A DNA stretch of 46,208 nt from Actinomycetes bacterium (GTDB lineage Bacteria; Actinomycetota; Actinomycetes; Nanopelagicales; Nanopelagicaceae), in NCBI GenBank assembly GCA_025355805.1, contig JANXYY010000036.1:1-46208 (forward strand), in the 5' to 3' direction. Positions 8,913-17,223 of this stretch are shown one piece after another. The translations under genes and the position numbers were made by a program. Position 1 is the stretch's first letter, and the number at the start of each line of letters is the position of its first letter. A model generated the notes under the pieces. That model saw nothing but the letters and a program-made list of their open reading frames with translations. It was not told where the DNA came from and searched no databases.

Positions 8913-9530
8913 CTAGTACCAACCGGAGGAGCTCGATTTCGCCAAGGCCCGACACGGGTTGCCGTAGCGCGCGTTAACGTAAGACATCCCCCACTTCAGT
9001 TGAGTTATTGGGTTGCTTCGCCAATCGCTCCCGGCCGAGGACATCTTCGATCCCGGATTAGCCTGCGGAATACCGTAAGCGCCGCTTCGCGAATTCTGGG
9101 ATTTGAAGTTCCAATGACTCTCACGCGACCAGAGAGTTGTAAGGCAATTCAGTTGCGAATCGCTCCAGTGATACGTAACTGAATTTAGTTTTGATGCCAC
9201 AGTTCTGGCCCCGGTTGGAGTGCGCGCTAGAACTACATCTTGATCAGTAAGAACGCTTCTCGAAAGCGACCGACCCACTAATTGGACTCGCAGATCTGCA
9301 GACACCAAGGGAGCTGCTACAGCGGGCGACTGATCCAAAGTCGACTGCGAAATTGTTTGAGGCGATAGGCTCAGCGTCGACGTTGTGTTTATTGGTTGCT
9401 CTGGCGCAACGCTCACTGGTTGATCTATCGTCGCGGGATCAACTAGAGCTTCAGATGCGTATGCGGCCGTGGAGACAGAACTAATCGCGATGATAACTGC
9501 GGCGGAAATTCTCACGTATCGGGCGAGCAT
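8913..9530 (-). CDS. Secreted lytic transglycosylase-like protein
   Basis: The 205-aa precursor has a signal peptide (residues 1-26, cleavage likely after AYA), a Ser/Thr/Pro/Gln-rich linker to about 115, and a C-terminal lysozyme-like domain: LNCLTTLWSRESHWNFKSQN with probable catalytic Glu137, then SGAYGIPQANPG. The domain resembles aggregation-promoting-factor and actinobacterial transglycosylase-like C-termini that cut peptidoglycan. A GGAG ribosome binding site lies seven bases before the ATG, unlike the leaderless genes nearby. The long structured upstream region suggests post-transcriptional control. Confidence 0.85.
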   Translation of the reverse strand: MLARYVRISAAVIIAISSVSTAAYASEALVDPATIDQPVSVAPEQPINTTSTLSLSPQTISQSTLDQSPAVAAPLVSADLRVQLVGRSLSRSVLTDQDVVLARTPTGARTVASKLNSVTYHWSDSQLNCLTTLWSRESHWNFKSQNSRSGAYGIPQANPGSKMSSAGSDWRSNPITQLKWGMSYVNARYGNPCRALAKSSSSGWY

Positions 9531-9583
9531 CTAGTTCTCCGTTCGCATGAATTCCGCTCAAGGGAAGTTCACGCAACTCAAAT

Positions 9584-9593
9584 GTCACGTGAC
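9584..9593. promoter_or_regulatory. Ten-base palindrome, possible operator
   Basis: GTCACGTGAC is a perfect palindrome, and flanking bases extend it to 16 with one mismatched pair on each side. It could bind a dimeric regulator of the wall-hydrolase gene; the protein is unknown. Confidence 0.3.
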
Positions 9594-9614
9594 GTTGGCG
9601 CGTCGGGGGTGCGC

Positions 9615-9637
9615 GTTTGATCTTCAACGGATCAAAC
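9615..9637 (-). promoter_or_regulatory. Perfect hairpin in transglycosylase leader
   Basis: GTTTGATC (9615-9622) and GATCAAAC (9630-9637) form eight perfect pairs around a seven-base loop, about 85 bases before the start codon. Confidence 0.5.
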
Positions 9638-9673
9638 CATGCCGGTAGCGCATACATACGTGTCAAATCGATT

Positions 9674-9714
9674 CTCACAAGAGTGCACCAAATACCATTG
9701 AATTTGGTTGTGAG
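9674..9714 (-). promoter_or_regulatory. Bulged hairpin in transglycosylase leader
   Basis: CTCACAA (9674-9680) pairs with TTGTGAG (9708-9714), and CCAAAT (9688-9693) pairs with ATTTGG (9702-9707). This leaves a seven-base bulge on one side and an eight-base loop. No U-tract follows, so a simple terminator is unlikely. Confidence 0.45.
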
Positions 9715-9841
9715 GCTATTGCATTTATGCTGGTCAAGAAGGCTTTTTAGTGAGATGTAACAAGAAATATTTAGATCTTTGTTTCCGTCTCAAAATCACC
9801 ACAAAAGGAAAAGAGTTTCGTGTCAACTTTTAAATGCGTAT

Positions 9842-11164
9842 TCAAATCTGCAATGGCTCTTCAAGCATTTCAGTTACCAAAGCTGCGATTGCAGAACGCT
9901 CACTTCTAATAAGAGTTACATGTGCGAAGAGTGGATGGCCTTTCAATGCTTCGACCACTGCCGCGACTCCGTCGTGGCGACCAACGCGCAAATTGTCCCG
10001 CTGCGCAATATCGTGAGTGAGCACGACGCGCGATCCTTGTCCGATTCGGGAAAGCACTGTCAATAGAACGCCGCGTTCCAACGATTGGGCTTCGTCCACA
10101 ATCACAAACGAATCGTGAAGTGAGCGACCGCGAATATGTGTTAGCGGAAGAACTTCGAGTAATCCACGTTCTAAAATCTCATCAATTACATGTTGACTGA
10201 CGATGGCGCCTAACGTGTCGAATACGGCCTGTGCCCATGGTGACATTTTCTCACCTTCAGAGCCCGGTAAGTAGCCAAGTTCTTGACCACCAACCGCGTA
10301 AAGCGGCCGAAATACGATGACCTTTCGATGCAGGCGTCGCTCCATTACTGCTTCTAACCCGGCACATAGTGCCAGTGCGCTTTTGCCCGTCCCGGCGCGC
10401 CCGCCGAGGGAGACAATGCCTACCTCAGGATCGGTTAGGAGATCAAGGGCCACGCGTTGCTCAGCGCTACGGCCATGGATCCCAAAGACGTCTCGTTCGG
10501 CACGAATTAGCCTCACCTGTTTATCCGAAGTAATTCGTCCAAGCGCACTTCCGCGTTCGCTGATCAACACCACACCCGTGTGGCAAGGAAGATCGCGAGC
10601 CTCCGCGACATCTGTTCTCTCTTGCTCGTAAAGCGCATCGACTACTTTCCCCGAGACTTCAACTTCAGCCATGCCGGTCCAGCCGCTACTCGGCGCAAGC
10701 TCGGCGCGGTACTCCTCGGCCGTCAAACCAATTGCTGCCGCTTTTACCCGCAGCGGAAGATCTTTGCTCACTAACACAACGCTTCGACCTTCGTTCGCCA
10801 GGTTGGCTGCCACTGCCAAAATCCGCGAATCAGTGCTGCCATCTCTAACGAAACCAGGAGGCAACGATGACAAGTCCGCGTGGTTCAGTTCCACATGCAT
10901 AGTTCCACCGAGCTCATTCATTTTCATCGGCGCATCAAGGCGACCGAATTCAATTCGTAGATCATCAAGGGCGCGTAATGCGGTTCGCGCGAAATAACCA
11001 AGTTCCGGGTGGTCTCGTTTGCCCTCGAGTTCACCAACCATCGAGAGCGGGAGAACGATCTCATGTTCGGCGAAGCGGTATATCGCGCGCGGATCGGCGA
11101 GTAAGACGCTGGTGTCCAAAACATATGTGATTCGACCGTCTGCGATTTGACGGTCAACTAGCAC
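9842..11164 (-). CDS. PhoH2: PIN-domain and PhoH ATPase fusion
   Basis: The 440-aa protein has an N-terminal PIN ribonuclease domain ([12 protein letters not shown], acidic Asp17; later [13 protein letters not shown]) and a C-terminal PhoH NTPase with Walker [10 protein letters not shown] (254-262) and Walker B FVIVDEAQ (353-360). Mycobacterial PhoH2 is an RNA helicase and ribonuclease, so an RNA-processing role is likely. Start GTG 11164 is supported by a -10 box six bases upstream. It follows uppS in the same direction. Confidence 0.93.
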   Translation of the reverse strand: MLVDRQIADGRITYVLDTSVLLADPRAIYRFAEHEIVLPLSMVGELEGKRDHPELGYFARTALRALDDLRIEFGRLDAPMKMNELGGTMHVELNHADLSSLPPGFVRDGSTDSRILAVAANLANEGRSVVLVSKDLPLRVKAAAIGLTAEEYRAELAPSSGWTGMAEVEVSGKVVDALYEQERTDVAEARDLPCHTGVVLISERGSALGRITSDKQVRLIRAERDVFGIHGRSAEQRVALDLLTDPEVGIVSLGGRAGTGKSALALCAGLEAVMERRLHRKVIVFRPLYAVGGQELGYLPGSEGEKMSPWAQAVFDTLGAIVSQHVIDEILERGLLEVLPLTHIRGRSLHDSFVIVDEAQSLERGVLLTVLSRIGQGSRVVLTHDIAQRDNLRVGRHDGVAAVVEALKGHPLFAHVTLIRSERSAIAALVTEMLEEPLQI

Positions 11165-11170
11165 AAGAAA

Positions 11171-11176
11171 AAGGTA
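11171..11176 (-). promoter_or_regulatory. -10 box of phoH2 (leaderless)
   Basis: TACCTT on the minus strand, six bases before the GTG start codon. Confidence 0.55.
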
Positions 11177-11230
11177 GGGCGATCGACTCGTTAATCCAGT
11201 GCGACACGCCCGAGTGCTTGGGCAGAACCG

Positions 11231-12031
11231 TCAGGCGCCAAACCTACGATGACGCGCTGCATAGGAGCGCAAGGCGCGCAAGAAATCGACGCGCCGAAAA
11301 TCTGGCCAATAAGCATCACAGAAATAGAACTCTGAGTGCACACTCTGCCAGAGCAAAAATCCAGAAAGGCGCTGCTCACCCGAGGTTCTGATCACCAAAT
11401 CCGGATCGGGCTGACCCGCCGTATACAGATGCTCCGCAATCTTCTCGGGGCTTAACAACTCAGTAACCTCAACAAGCGAGCGACCCTCCGCTGCATGCTC
11501 TTTGAGGAGCGACCGGACAGCGTCCGATATCTCGCGTCGACCGCCATAGCCAACGGCGATATTTAAATTGATACCTCCGAGATCTTTTGTGATGTCCTCC
11601 GCGTGATGCAGCATTGCAGCGAGATCGTTTGGTAGGAGATCCAGCGCACCAACGGCATGGATCCGCCACCGCCTTTTTTCGGCAAGTGCCCATACGGTCT
11701 CTTTGATAATTTCAAGAAGCGGCTCCAATTCGCTCGGTGGTCGATCGAGATTATCGGTTGACAAGAGCCACAGAGTGACGTGCTTGACTCGTGCACTCTC
11801 ACACCATCCGAGAAGATCAATAATCTTTCTAGCTCCTGCGCGATGTCCTTCGACACTCGGACTTCCCGACGAGCGAGCCCATCGCCGATTCCCATCAAGG
11901 ATCACTCCGACGTGCTGTGGTGCAACTACGTCGGCGAGTTGGCGGACCAAACGTCGTTCATAAACTGGGTAGATCACGGCCTTGAGGACGTGCTTGACCT
12001 GCCGTCGGAGTGAATTATTCAGGTCGGACAT
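11231..12031 (-). CDS. uppS: Isoprenyl (undecaprenyl/decaprenyl) diphosphate synthase
   Basis: The 266-aa cis-prenyltransferase extends an allylic diphosphate with IPP to make the long-chain carrier lipid for peptidoglycan and glycan export. Diagnostic segments are HVGVILDGNRRWARSSG with the catalytic Asp in ILDGNRRW, then GHRAGARK, and the C-terminal DLVIRTSGEQRLSGFLLWQ and the FYFCDAYWPDF region. Chain length cannot be read from sequence. It starts 12 bases after the DUF3817 gene and is probably co-transcribed with it. Confidence 0.95.
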   Translation of the reverse strand: MSDLNNSLRRQVKHVLKAVIYPVYERRLVRQLADVVAPQHVGVILDGNRRWARSSGSPSVEGHRAGARKIIDLLGWCESARVKHVTLWLLSTDNLDRPPSELEPLLEIIKETVWALAEKRRWRIHAVGALDLLPNDLAAMLHHAEDITKDLGGINLNIAVGYGGRREISDAVRSLLKEHAAEGRSLVEVTELLSPEKIAEHLYTAGQPDPDLVIRTSGEQRLSGFLLWQSVHSEFYFCDAYWPDFRRVDFLRALRSYAARHRRFGA

Positions 12032-12043
12032 GGAAGGCGTTTA

Positions 12044-12352
12044 TCATCCAATCAAATTGCGCGCACGCTTTTCGGCGACGAATGACGCGAACGGAATCGT
12101 GCCGGCTAACAGATATAAAACTGTACGACCCAATGACCAATGGGCTCTACGGGTCAAATCAAATGCTACGACGACATAAACGGCATACAAGAACCCGTGA
12201 ATGGGGCCCACGATCGCCGAAAGAAGTGGATGATGCCAGATGTGATTGAGTGGCACGGCAATAAACGTGAGGATTAAAAGCATGGTGCCCGTGAGTATCG
12301 CCATGAACCGAAAACGCTTGAAGGCTCCGATGAGCTCAGGGGTGTTGGACAT
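12044..12352 (-). CDS. DUF3817 family membrane protein
   Basis: The 102-aa protein has three hydrophobic segments (FMAILTGTMLLILTFIAVPL, LLSAIVGPIHGFLYAVYVVVAF, VLYLLAGTIPFASFVAE) and the family's conserved GPIHGFLY. ATG 12352 fits family N-termini (SNTPELIGAFKRFR), and a TACGTT -10 box lies seven bases before it; a longer reading would overlap SURF1. Function unknown. It sits directly upstream of uppS. Confidence 0.8.
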   Translation of the reverse strand: MSNTPELIGAFKRFRFMAILTGTMLLILTFIAVPLNHIWHHPLLSAIVGPIHGFLYAVYVVVAFDLTRRAHWSLGRTVLYLLAGTIPFASFVAEKRARNLIG

Positions 12353-12359
12353 GGTTAGG

Positions 12360-12365
12360 AACGTA
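12360..12365 (-). promoter_or_regulatory. -10 box of DUF3817-uppS
   Basis: TACGTT on the minus strand, seven bases before ATG 12352, partly in the 16-base gap after SURF1. Confidence 0.5.
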
Positions 12366-12368
12366 TCA

Positions 12369-13052
12369 CTAAGTCTTCGGGCGAGAGCCCACGCCAAGCC
12401 AGATCAAGACAACCATGACGGCAAAGAACCACCAAAGAACCATGTATGCCAAATGCTGCCAATAGAAACCTGGAACGTGCGGTTTGGCCAATGCAATTGG
12501 CACTCGGGTAGGCAGCGGCATCGGCCTCGGAAATTCGGCACTAGCGATCACGTAACCGTCGTAGTAGTCATAAGCCGTGGAAGACAAGAGCAGAGCGCTA
12601 TCAATGCGCGTCAGGGTGAGAGGATTGTCACTAAAACCCGAAACATCTTGAAATTGGCTCGGTTTATACCGTCCAATCAACCGGATCTCGCCACTCGGTA
12701 GAGTTGGATTACCGGTGCCCCGAACGACGAGTACTGCACTACCTCCAGACAATCGTAGAGCAGCCACCTGCCACGTTCCTGCCTTGCCTTTGGAATCCAC
12801 TTGCGAAGGCGCTTGGTAACTTTTTACATAAACTCCCGAGACTTCAACCAATCTGTTAATAGCTGCAGCCGAAATTGTGACTCGAGGTTTCTCTAGATTG
12901 GTGAGCGCGACGATTGATTTTTCCGCGATCGGCTTTGCTGATTCCTTCAACGCAGTCGCACGATCTAACTGCCAGACTCCAAGTCTGATTGCGGCCAAAA
13001 AAACTAACAGAAAAAGGAGATGGCGAAAGATCTTTTCCGGACTAATCTTCAA
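12369..13052 (-). CDS. SURF1 family cytochrome oxidase assembly protein
   Basis: The 227-aa protein has the SURF1 layout: an N-terminal transmembrane helix running into GVWQLDRA (residues 25-32), a central periplasmic beta-rich domain, and a C-terminal helix near residues 200-218 (LAYMVLWWFFAVMVVLIWLG). SURF1 helps haem insertion into aa3-type oxidase, implying aerobic respiration. Its start overlaps the stop of the small membrane protein gene in ATGA. Confidence 0.88.
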   Translation of the reverse strand: MKISPEKIFRHLLFLLVFLAAIRLGVWQLDRATALKESAKPIAEKSIVALTNLEKPRVTISAAAINRLVEVSGVYVKSYQAPSQVDSKGKAGTWQVAALRLSGGSAVLVVRGTGNPTLPSGEIRLIGRYKPSQFQDVSGFSDNPLTLTRIDSALLLSSTAYDYYDGYVIASAEFPRPMPLPTRVPIALAKPHVPGFYWQHLAYMVLWWFFAVMVVLIWLGVGSRPKT

Positions 13053-13201
13053 ACTTCATCCTTGGGTAACTTGCGCAAATGCTTCAATAAACCGCGCAGT
13101 ACGAAGTAGGTGGCGACGATCAGCCCAAGCACAACTAACGAACCTACGGTTCCGGGATTGACGATGCTCGGATCTGGATCCGCAATCAATACAGCAACCA
13201 C
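13049..13201 (-). CDS. Small single-pass membrane protein
   Basis: This 50-aa protein starts VVAVLIADPDPSIVNPG, followed by a helix GSLVVLGLIVATYFVLRGLL and a basic tail. Similar small proteins with a DPDP segment lie beside mca in other actinobacteria; function unknown. GTG 13201 is chosen because AGGAG lies five bases before it, and it avoids an overlap with mca that a longer reading would need. It is coupled to SURF1 by a four-base overlap. Confidence 0.7.
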   Translation of the reverse strand: MVAVLIADPDPSIVNPGTVGSLVVLGLIVATYFVLRGLLKHLRKLPKDEV

Positions 13202-13217
13202 TGCTTCTCCTATTGGG

Positions 13218-14120
13218 TTACGTGCTCGGATCTGCTTGCACGCTTGCAAATAGATCGGTTTCTACAACGTTAACGGTACCAACCTTTGATCTCGCCAATT
13301 CAAATTCCTCAGTCGGCCAAGCACTCTGTTGGATCGCAACGGGACAGGCAAACCAGGGCCCATCGAAGTCGACTTGGGTAGCATGCGCCCGCAATGCTTC
13401 CTCTCTCTGCTTGAAAAATTCGGAGCAACGAACTCGGGTCGTAATTCGCGTGGGGCGAGACTCTTCAAATTGCGCGATCCGATCGCCATATGGACTAGCT
13501 AAACCTTGAGCACTCATCGCCGCGTCCAAGGCGAGCATCCGCTCCATTGAAAACTGCTGGTTGTAATAAAGTTTCGATGGCTGCCAAGGCGCGCCAGCAT
13601 TGGGATAACTACCCGGGTCTGCGGCCATCTCAAAGGCGTGCAGCGCGACTTCGTGAGTACGGACGTGATCTGGGTGTGGATAGCCACCCAATTCGTCATA
13701 GGTGGTCATCACATGTGGTCGAAAGTCACGCACAATGGCAACCAGGGCTTCACCCGACACCTCAAGCGGAGTAGCGGCGAATGACCCTTCGGGTAGATCG
13801 GGAAGCTCACCGGTTGCCTCATCCACTTGGGGAAAACCCGAATCAATAAAGCCCAGCCAACGATGCTCGATCCCAAGAATTTCCGCGGCCCGTAACATCT
13901 CGTCGATTCGGATTTGGTGAATTCGGTCGGCGATACCCTCTTGGAGCTTCAAAACGGGATTTATCACATCTCCCCGCTCCCCGCCGGTGCAAGTGACAAC
14001 GAGGACCCGAACGCCCGCTGCCGCATAATGAGCAAGCGTTGCAGCCCCTTTACTCGACTCGTCGTCAGGATGGGCATGGACGGCAAGTAATCGCATCGAT
14101 TGCAGGTCTGGAGTCGTCAT
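13218..14120 (-). CDS. mca: Mycothiol S-conjugate amidase
   Basis: The 300-aa zinc amidase has the family motif AHPDDES (residues 16-22) and the later zinc/active-site region YDELGGYPHPDHVRTHEV. Mca cleaves mycothiol conjugates of toxins to mercapturates, so the organism probably makes mycothiol, a thiol limited to actinobacteria. The close relative MshB (the biosynthetic deacetylase) is the alternative, but the SSKGAAT segment and gene neighbourhood favour Mca. I chose ATG 14120 (MTTPDLQSMRLLAVHAHPDD); longer readings run into the divergent DUF4307 gene. Confidence 0.9.
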   Translation of the reverse strand: MTTPDLQSMRLLAVHAHPDDESSKGAATLAHYAAAGVRVLVVTCTGGERGDVINPVLKLQEGIADRIHQIRIDEMLRAAEILGIEHRWLGFIDSGFPQVDEATGELPDLPEGSFAATPLEVSGEALVAIVRDFRPHVMTTYDELGGYPHPDHVRTHEVALHAFEMAADPGSYPNAGAPWQPSKLYYNQQFSMERMLALDAAMSAQGLASPYGDRIAQFEESRPTRITTRVRCSEFFKQREEALRAHATQVDFDGPWFACPVAIQQSAWPTEEFELARSKVGTVNVVETDLFASVQADPST

Positions 14121-14136
14121 AAGTAAGAATCCTTCC

Positions 14137-14523
14137 ATGTCCATGGACGAGCGCTACGGGCGCAGGCCCCGCAAGATTCGCCCCGTAGTGACGGTAGCCG
14201 TGTTAGTGAGCGCCATATTCGTAATCTGGCTCCTCGTCGTGGCGCTACAGCACGCTCGTCCGCTGGCATCCACAACTCTGATCTCCTTTCAGGTCCGCTC
14301 AGATCGTGAAGTTTCAATCCGCTACGAAATCGGTCGTCGCGACCCCAAAACCGCGCTCATTTGCACCCTGATCGCCCGGGATTTCCAGACTTCGATCGTC
14401 GGAGAAGTGCGCGATCAAATTGGCTCAGGTGGGGCGAACCAGGTTCCCCGCGAAGTATCAATTCCGACGCGAGCGCGGGCGGCTACCGTAATGATTGCCC
14501 GCTGCACACCAATTACGAGATAA
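14137..14523 (+). CDS. DUF4307 family membrane-anchored protein
   Basis: The 128-aa protein has a basic N-terminus (MDERYGRRPRKIRP), one transmembrane helix (about residues 17-37) and an extracytoplasmic beta-rich domain. It matches actinobacterial DUF4307 proteins found between mca and greA; function unknown. ATG 14137 and 14143 are both possible. Only 16 bases separate it from divergent mca, so their promoters must overlap the coding ends. Confidence 0.8.
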   Translation: MSMDERYGRRPRKIRPVVTVAVLVSAIFVIWLLVVALQHARPLASTTLISFQVRSDREVSIRYEIGRRDPKTALICTLIARDFQTSIVGEVRDQIGSGGANQVPREVSIPTRARAATVMIARCTPITR

Positions 14524-14526
14524 CCT
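14521..14526 (+). promoter_or_regulatory. -10 box of greA
   Basis: TAACCT, eight bases before ATG 14535. Its first three bases are the stop codon of the DUF4307 gene. It predicts a leader of one or two bases. Confidence 0.4.
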
Positions 14527-14534
14527 CTCCTCTC

Positions 14535-15011
14535 ATGACCGGCACTTGGCTCTCACAGGCGGCCTTCGATCGACTAACAATTGAGTTGGCCGATTTACAG
14601 GGTCCGCGTCGCGTTGAAATAGTTCAGAAAATCGCCGCGGCTCGGGAAGAGGGCGACCTGAAAGAAAATGGCGGTTACCACGCTGCCAAGGATGAGCAGG
14701 GCAAACTAGAAGCGAGAATCCGACAACTTCGCCAAATGTTAGAAAGCGCGCAGGTGGGACAGGCTCCCACTGATGATCTCGAGACCGTGGGTTTGGGCTG
14801 GGTTGTTTCCGTAGATATCGCTGGGGAGAGACTGACATTTCTTCTCGGTTCGCGCGAAGGTTCTGGTGAGGAGTACACGACCTACAGCGAAAAATCCCCG
14901 CTAGGCGGCGCGGTCTTTGGAGCCAAAATTGGGACGACGGTCTCCTACACCGCGCCGAGCGGACGACAAATAGCGGTAGCGATATTGGAGGCGGCCCCGC
15001 ATTCGGGGTGA
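14535..15011 (+). CDS. greA: Transcription elongation factor GreA
   Basis: GreA rescues backtracked RNA polymerase by stimulating transcript cleavage. The 158-aa protein has the N-terminal coiled coil with the acidic tip REEGDLKENGGYHAAKDEQ (Asp41 and Glu44) and a C-terminal FKBP-like domain (SPLGGAVFGAKIGTTV). ATG 14535 gives normal family length; a longer in-frame reading starting at 14361 overlaps DUF4307 and is not credible. Its stop codon TGA is part of the first of three palindromic repeats. Confidence 0.95.
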   Translation: MTGTWLSQAAFDRLTIELADLQGPRRVEIVQKIAAAREEGDLKENGGYHAAKDEQGKLEARIRQLRQMLESAQVGQAPTDDLETVGLGWVVSVDIAGERLTFLLGSREGSGEEYTTYSEKSPLGGAVFGAKIGTTVSYTAPSGRQIAVAILEAAPHSG

Positions 15012-15082
15012 GGCAACTCGCCGCTCACGGTGAGGCAACTCGCCGCTCACCGGAAAGCTGAGTGAGGCAATTCGCCGTTCAC
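15007..15082. repeat. Three copies of a short palindromic repeat
   Basis: Copies at 15007-15028, 15029-15050 and 15062-15082 share the arms GTGAGGC and GCCGCTCAC (GCCGTTCAC in the third) around a five-base loop AACTC or AATTC. The first two are tandem with no spacer and identical. Each can fold as GTGA/TCAC plus GGC/GCC with a two-base bulge. The first copy includes the greA stop codon; the third ends just before the marR promoter. Two relatives lie after prs at 33058-33099. Confidence 0.9.
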
Positions 15083-15083
15083 G

Positions 15084-15112
15084 GTGACGATAAGCGATCT
15101 ATAGGTTATACT
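15084..15112 (+). promoter_or_regulatory. Promoter of the marR efflux operon
   Basis: GTGACG (15084-15089) as a weak -35, a 17-base spacer, and TATACT (15107-15112) as -10. Six bases after it lies GTG 15119, again the leaderless geometry. Confidence 0.6.
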
Positions 15113-15125
15113 TGCATGGTGCAAG
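15111..15125. promoter_or_regulatory. Probable MarR operator
   Basis: CTTGCA-TGG-TGCAAG is a perfect palindrome with six-base arms. It overlaps the end of the -10 box, the predicted transcription start and the first codons of marR, an ideal site for autorepression by the encoded MarR dimer. Confidence 0.55.
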
Positions 15126-15592
15126 CAAATAAGCCTGATCTGAATGAAGTGCTCTTGAATAGCCTCAGGATTTTCCACCAAGCCGTTCATGCAAACGAGC
15201 ATGGCGACGATCACGCCGAAAAAGGGTCGCTCAAACTTCTGTCCTATATAAGCGCCTGCGGAGTCCAACGCTTGAGTGATCTGCCCAAAGAAATCCCGCT
15301 TGACCTTTCAACAATATCTCGCCACTGCGCCGCGCTTACGCGCGATGGGCTCTTAGCCCGCACCGATGATCCAAGCGATCGACGAGCCGTCCTAATCAAC
15401 GTAACTGAGGCTGGCCACAAGCAACTTGCCCGATTACGCGCGGAGAAATCAGCCCTGTTAAAAGAGGCAACCTCCCATTGGAGTGACGGAGATATCGAGA
15501 ACTTCACGCGGCTGCTGGACCGTATGTCGAAAGACCTCGAAAAATTTGCAAAATCAGGACGTTCAAGCCAAAGACCGGAGCCAAAATTATGA
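15119..15592 (+). CDS. MarR family transcriptional regulator
   Basis: The 157-aa winged-helix regulator shows [13 protein letters not shown], recognition region [20 protein letters not shown] and wing [16 protein letters not shown]. It probably represses its own operon, which continues with two efflux pumps. GTG 15119 is preferred over ATG 15116 because the -10 box lies exactly six bases before it and transcription should start about there. Its end overlaps the first MFS gene by four bases (ATGA). The inducing compound is unknown. Confidence 0.88.
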   Translation: MQANKPDLNEVLLNSLRIFHQAVHANEHGDDHAEKGSLKLLSYISACGVQRLSDLPKEIPLDLSTISRHCAALTRDGLLARTDDPSDRRAVLINVTEAGHKQLARLRAEKSALLKEATSHWSDGDIENFTRLLDRMSKDLEKFAKSGRSSQRPEPKL

Positions 15593-17223
15593 GTAATCAA
15601 AACGAACAGGTCACAAGCGACCCGAGTGCGGCCCCAGGTGCGGCCCCAGGTGCGGCACTGACGCACCGGCAGATATTGATCGTGCTATCGGGACTTATGA
15701 CTGGAATGTTGCTTGCAGCACTTGACCAGACCATCGTTTCCACTGCGTTGAAACGGATCGTCGAGGATTTCAACGGACTTGATCACTACACCTGGGTGGT
15801 AACGGCCTACTTACTCACCTCCACTGCTTCAACGCCTCTTTACGGAAAAATTTCTGACCTATTTGGAAGACGAAAAGTATTTCAGTTTGCGATCGTCACA
15901 TTTTTGGTTGGTTCGCTACTCGCTGGTGCCTCGCAGAATATGGCGGAATTGATCGCGACTCGTGCACTGCAAGGTCTGGGCGCCGGTGGACTCATGGCAC
16001 TCACTTTCGTCATCATCGGTGACATCATTCCGCCGCGCGAACGAGGTCGATACCAAGGTTATTTTGGCGCGGTTTGGGGCCTCTCCTCGGTTGCTGGACC
16101 TCTTCTCGGTGGCTTTTTCTCTGATCATGCAAAGATTTTGGGAATCACAGGGTGGCGATGGATTTTCTACATCAACTTGCCATTTGGGATTATCGCGTTG
16201 ATCATCACCTCTGCGGTATTACACCTGCCCAAGGTACGACGTGAACACAAAATTGATTATTTGGGCGCGCTCCTAATGGTTTCAGGCGTTACCTCAATCT
16301 TGTTGGGGATCGCTTACGCGGGCCCGGCCTATGGGTGGAAAGACACTCTCACCGTTCTCTACTTTGTCGCCGGCCTGATCCTCGCCGTTCTCTTCTTACT
16401 GCAGGAAAGACGAGCGAGCGAGCCAATTCTTCCACTCGAACTCTTTAAGAATCGGGTCTTCTCAACCGCTGCTGGTATCGCCTTCATCATCGGTGCCGGG
16501 ATGTTCGGCGCGATTATCATGATTCCGTTATTCCTGCAGGTCGTTCAAGGATCAACCGCTATGACCGCAGGTTTGAAATTGATCCCCTTCATGCTCGGAA
16601 TCCTGACGGCTTCCATCACTAGCGGTAGATGGATTTCTAAATATGGGAAATACAAAAAATATCCAATCATTGGAACCGGTTTGATGACGATCGGGATCAT
16701 CTTGATGAGACGTCTCGGCATCGGCACTTCCTTCTGGGAGTTGGCGGGCTACGAACTTCTGATTGGCCTCGGTCTTGGCCTCTCGATGCAGACCCTGGTC
16801 ATCGCGGTTCAGAATTCGATCGACTTCAAACACATGGGTATCGCCACTAGTGCCCACACCTTCTTCCGTTCTCTGGGATCGGCCTTTGGGGTGGCAATTT
16901 TCGGGTCAGTTCTTGCCAGCCGCCTCACGATCCACCTCAAGGATGGTTTCGCCAATCTCGCCATCCACAATCCAACCGCACTCGCTGGTTTTGATCCGGC
17001 GAAAGTGGCAAAAGTCCAGAACAACACTGCAGTGTTAAAGACGTTTTCGCCCGTAATTCGCCACACCGTTCTTCAAGGCTTTGTGAACTCGTTCGCGGAC
17101 GTCTTCTTGGTGGCTGCCCCGATAACCGCGCTGGCTTTTTTCTTAGCCTTCACACTTAAGGAATTGAAGTTGAAATCTAACGATGATCATGCCGCCGATC
17201 GGAGCGAAGCGCTACTCAATTGA
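15589..17223 (+). CDS. MFS drug exporter, DHA2 (EmrB/QacA) type
   Basis: The 544-aa protein has about 14 hydrophobic segments, the motif [13 protein letters not shown] in helix 1 and the MFS motif [14 protein letters not shown] in the first cytoplasmic loop, all typical of the 14-helix proton-drug antiporters. Substrates are likely lipophilic cations or antibiotics. The N-terminus has a repeated [10 protein letters not shown] segment encoded by three 12-base repeats at 15626-15660. It is coupled to marR upstream and to a second MFS gene downstream. Confidence 0.92.
   Translation: MSNQNEQVTSDPSAAPGAAPGAALTHRQILIVLSGLMTGMLLAALDQTIVSTALKRIVEDFNGLDHYTWVVTAYLLTSTASTPLYGKISDLFGRRKVFQFAIVTFLVGSLLAGASQNMAELIATRALQGLGAGGLMALTFVIIGDIIPPRERGRYQGYFGAVWGLSSVAGPLLGGFFSDHAKILGITGWRWIFYINLPFGIIALIITSAVLHLPKVRREHKIDYLGALLMVSGVTSILLGIAYAGPAYGWKDTLTVLYFVAGLILAVLFLLQERRASEPILPLELFKNRVFSTAAGIAFIIGAGMFGAIIMIPLFLQVVQGSTAMTAGLKLIPFMLGILTASITSGRWISKYGKYKKYPIIGTGLMTIGIILMRRLGIGTSFWELAGYELLIGLGLGLSMQTLVIAVQNSIDFKHMGIATSAHTFFRSLGSAFGVAIFGSVLASRLTIHLKDGFANLAIHNPTALAGFDPAKVAKVQNNTAVLKTFSPVIRHTVLQGFVNSFADVFLVAAPITALAFFLAFTLKELKLKSNDDHAADRSEALLN

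Larger units (their letters stand above)
9531..9841 (-). other. Non-coding leader upstream of the transglycosylase-like gene
   Basis: This 311-base gap has no credible gene. Toward the secreted enzyme (minus strand) it holds, in order, TTGACA (minus-strand reading of 9821-9826), a second TTGACA (9661-9666), a bulged hairpin at 9674-9714, an eight-base-pair hairpin at 9615-9637 and a ten-base perfect palindrome at 9584-9593 before the ribosome binding site. No convincing -10 partner is seen for either TTGACA. It is not recognisable as a ydaO-type (cyclic di-AMP) riboswitch. Confidence 0.5.

Noticed and set aside
9481-9678. 65-codon minus-strand frame in the leader
   Set aside because: It overlaps the start of the secreted hydrolase in another frame and covers both hairpins; no family resemblance.
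9531-9841. Cyclic di-AMP (ydaO) riboswitch before the wall hydrolase
   Set aside because: The location fits, but the conserved GC-rich ydaO core sequences could not be found on the minus strand.
12353-12397. Longer N-terminus for the DUF3817 protein
   Set aside because: It would overlap the SURF1 gene and include the -10 box; family members start near SNTPELIGAFKRFR.
14361-14534. Longer N-terminus for GreA
   Set aside because: It lies inside the DUF4307 gene in another frame; GreA family length and the -10 box support ATG 14535.
15007-15082. Tandem intrinsic terminators after greA
   Set aside because: The stems are short and bulged and no T-tract follows on either strand, so a simple terminator call is not justified.
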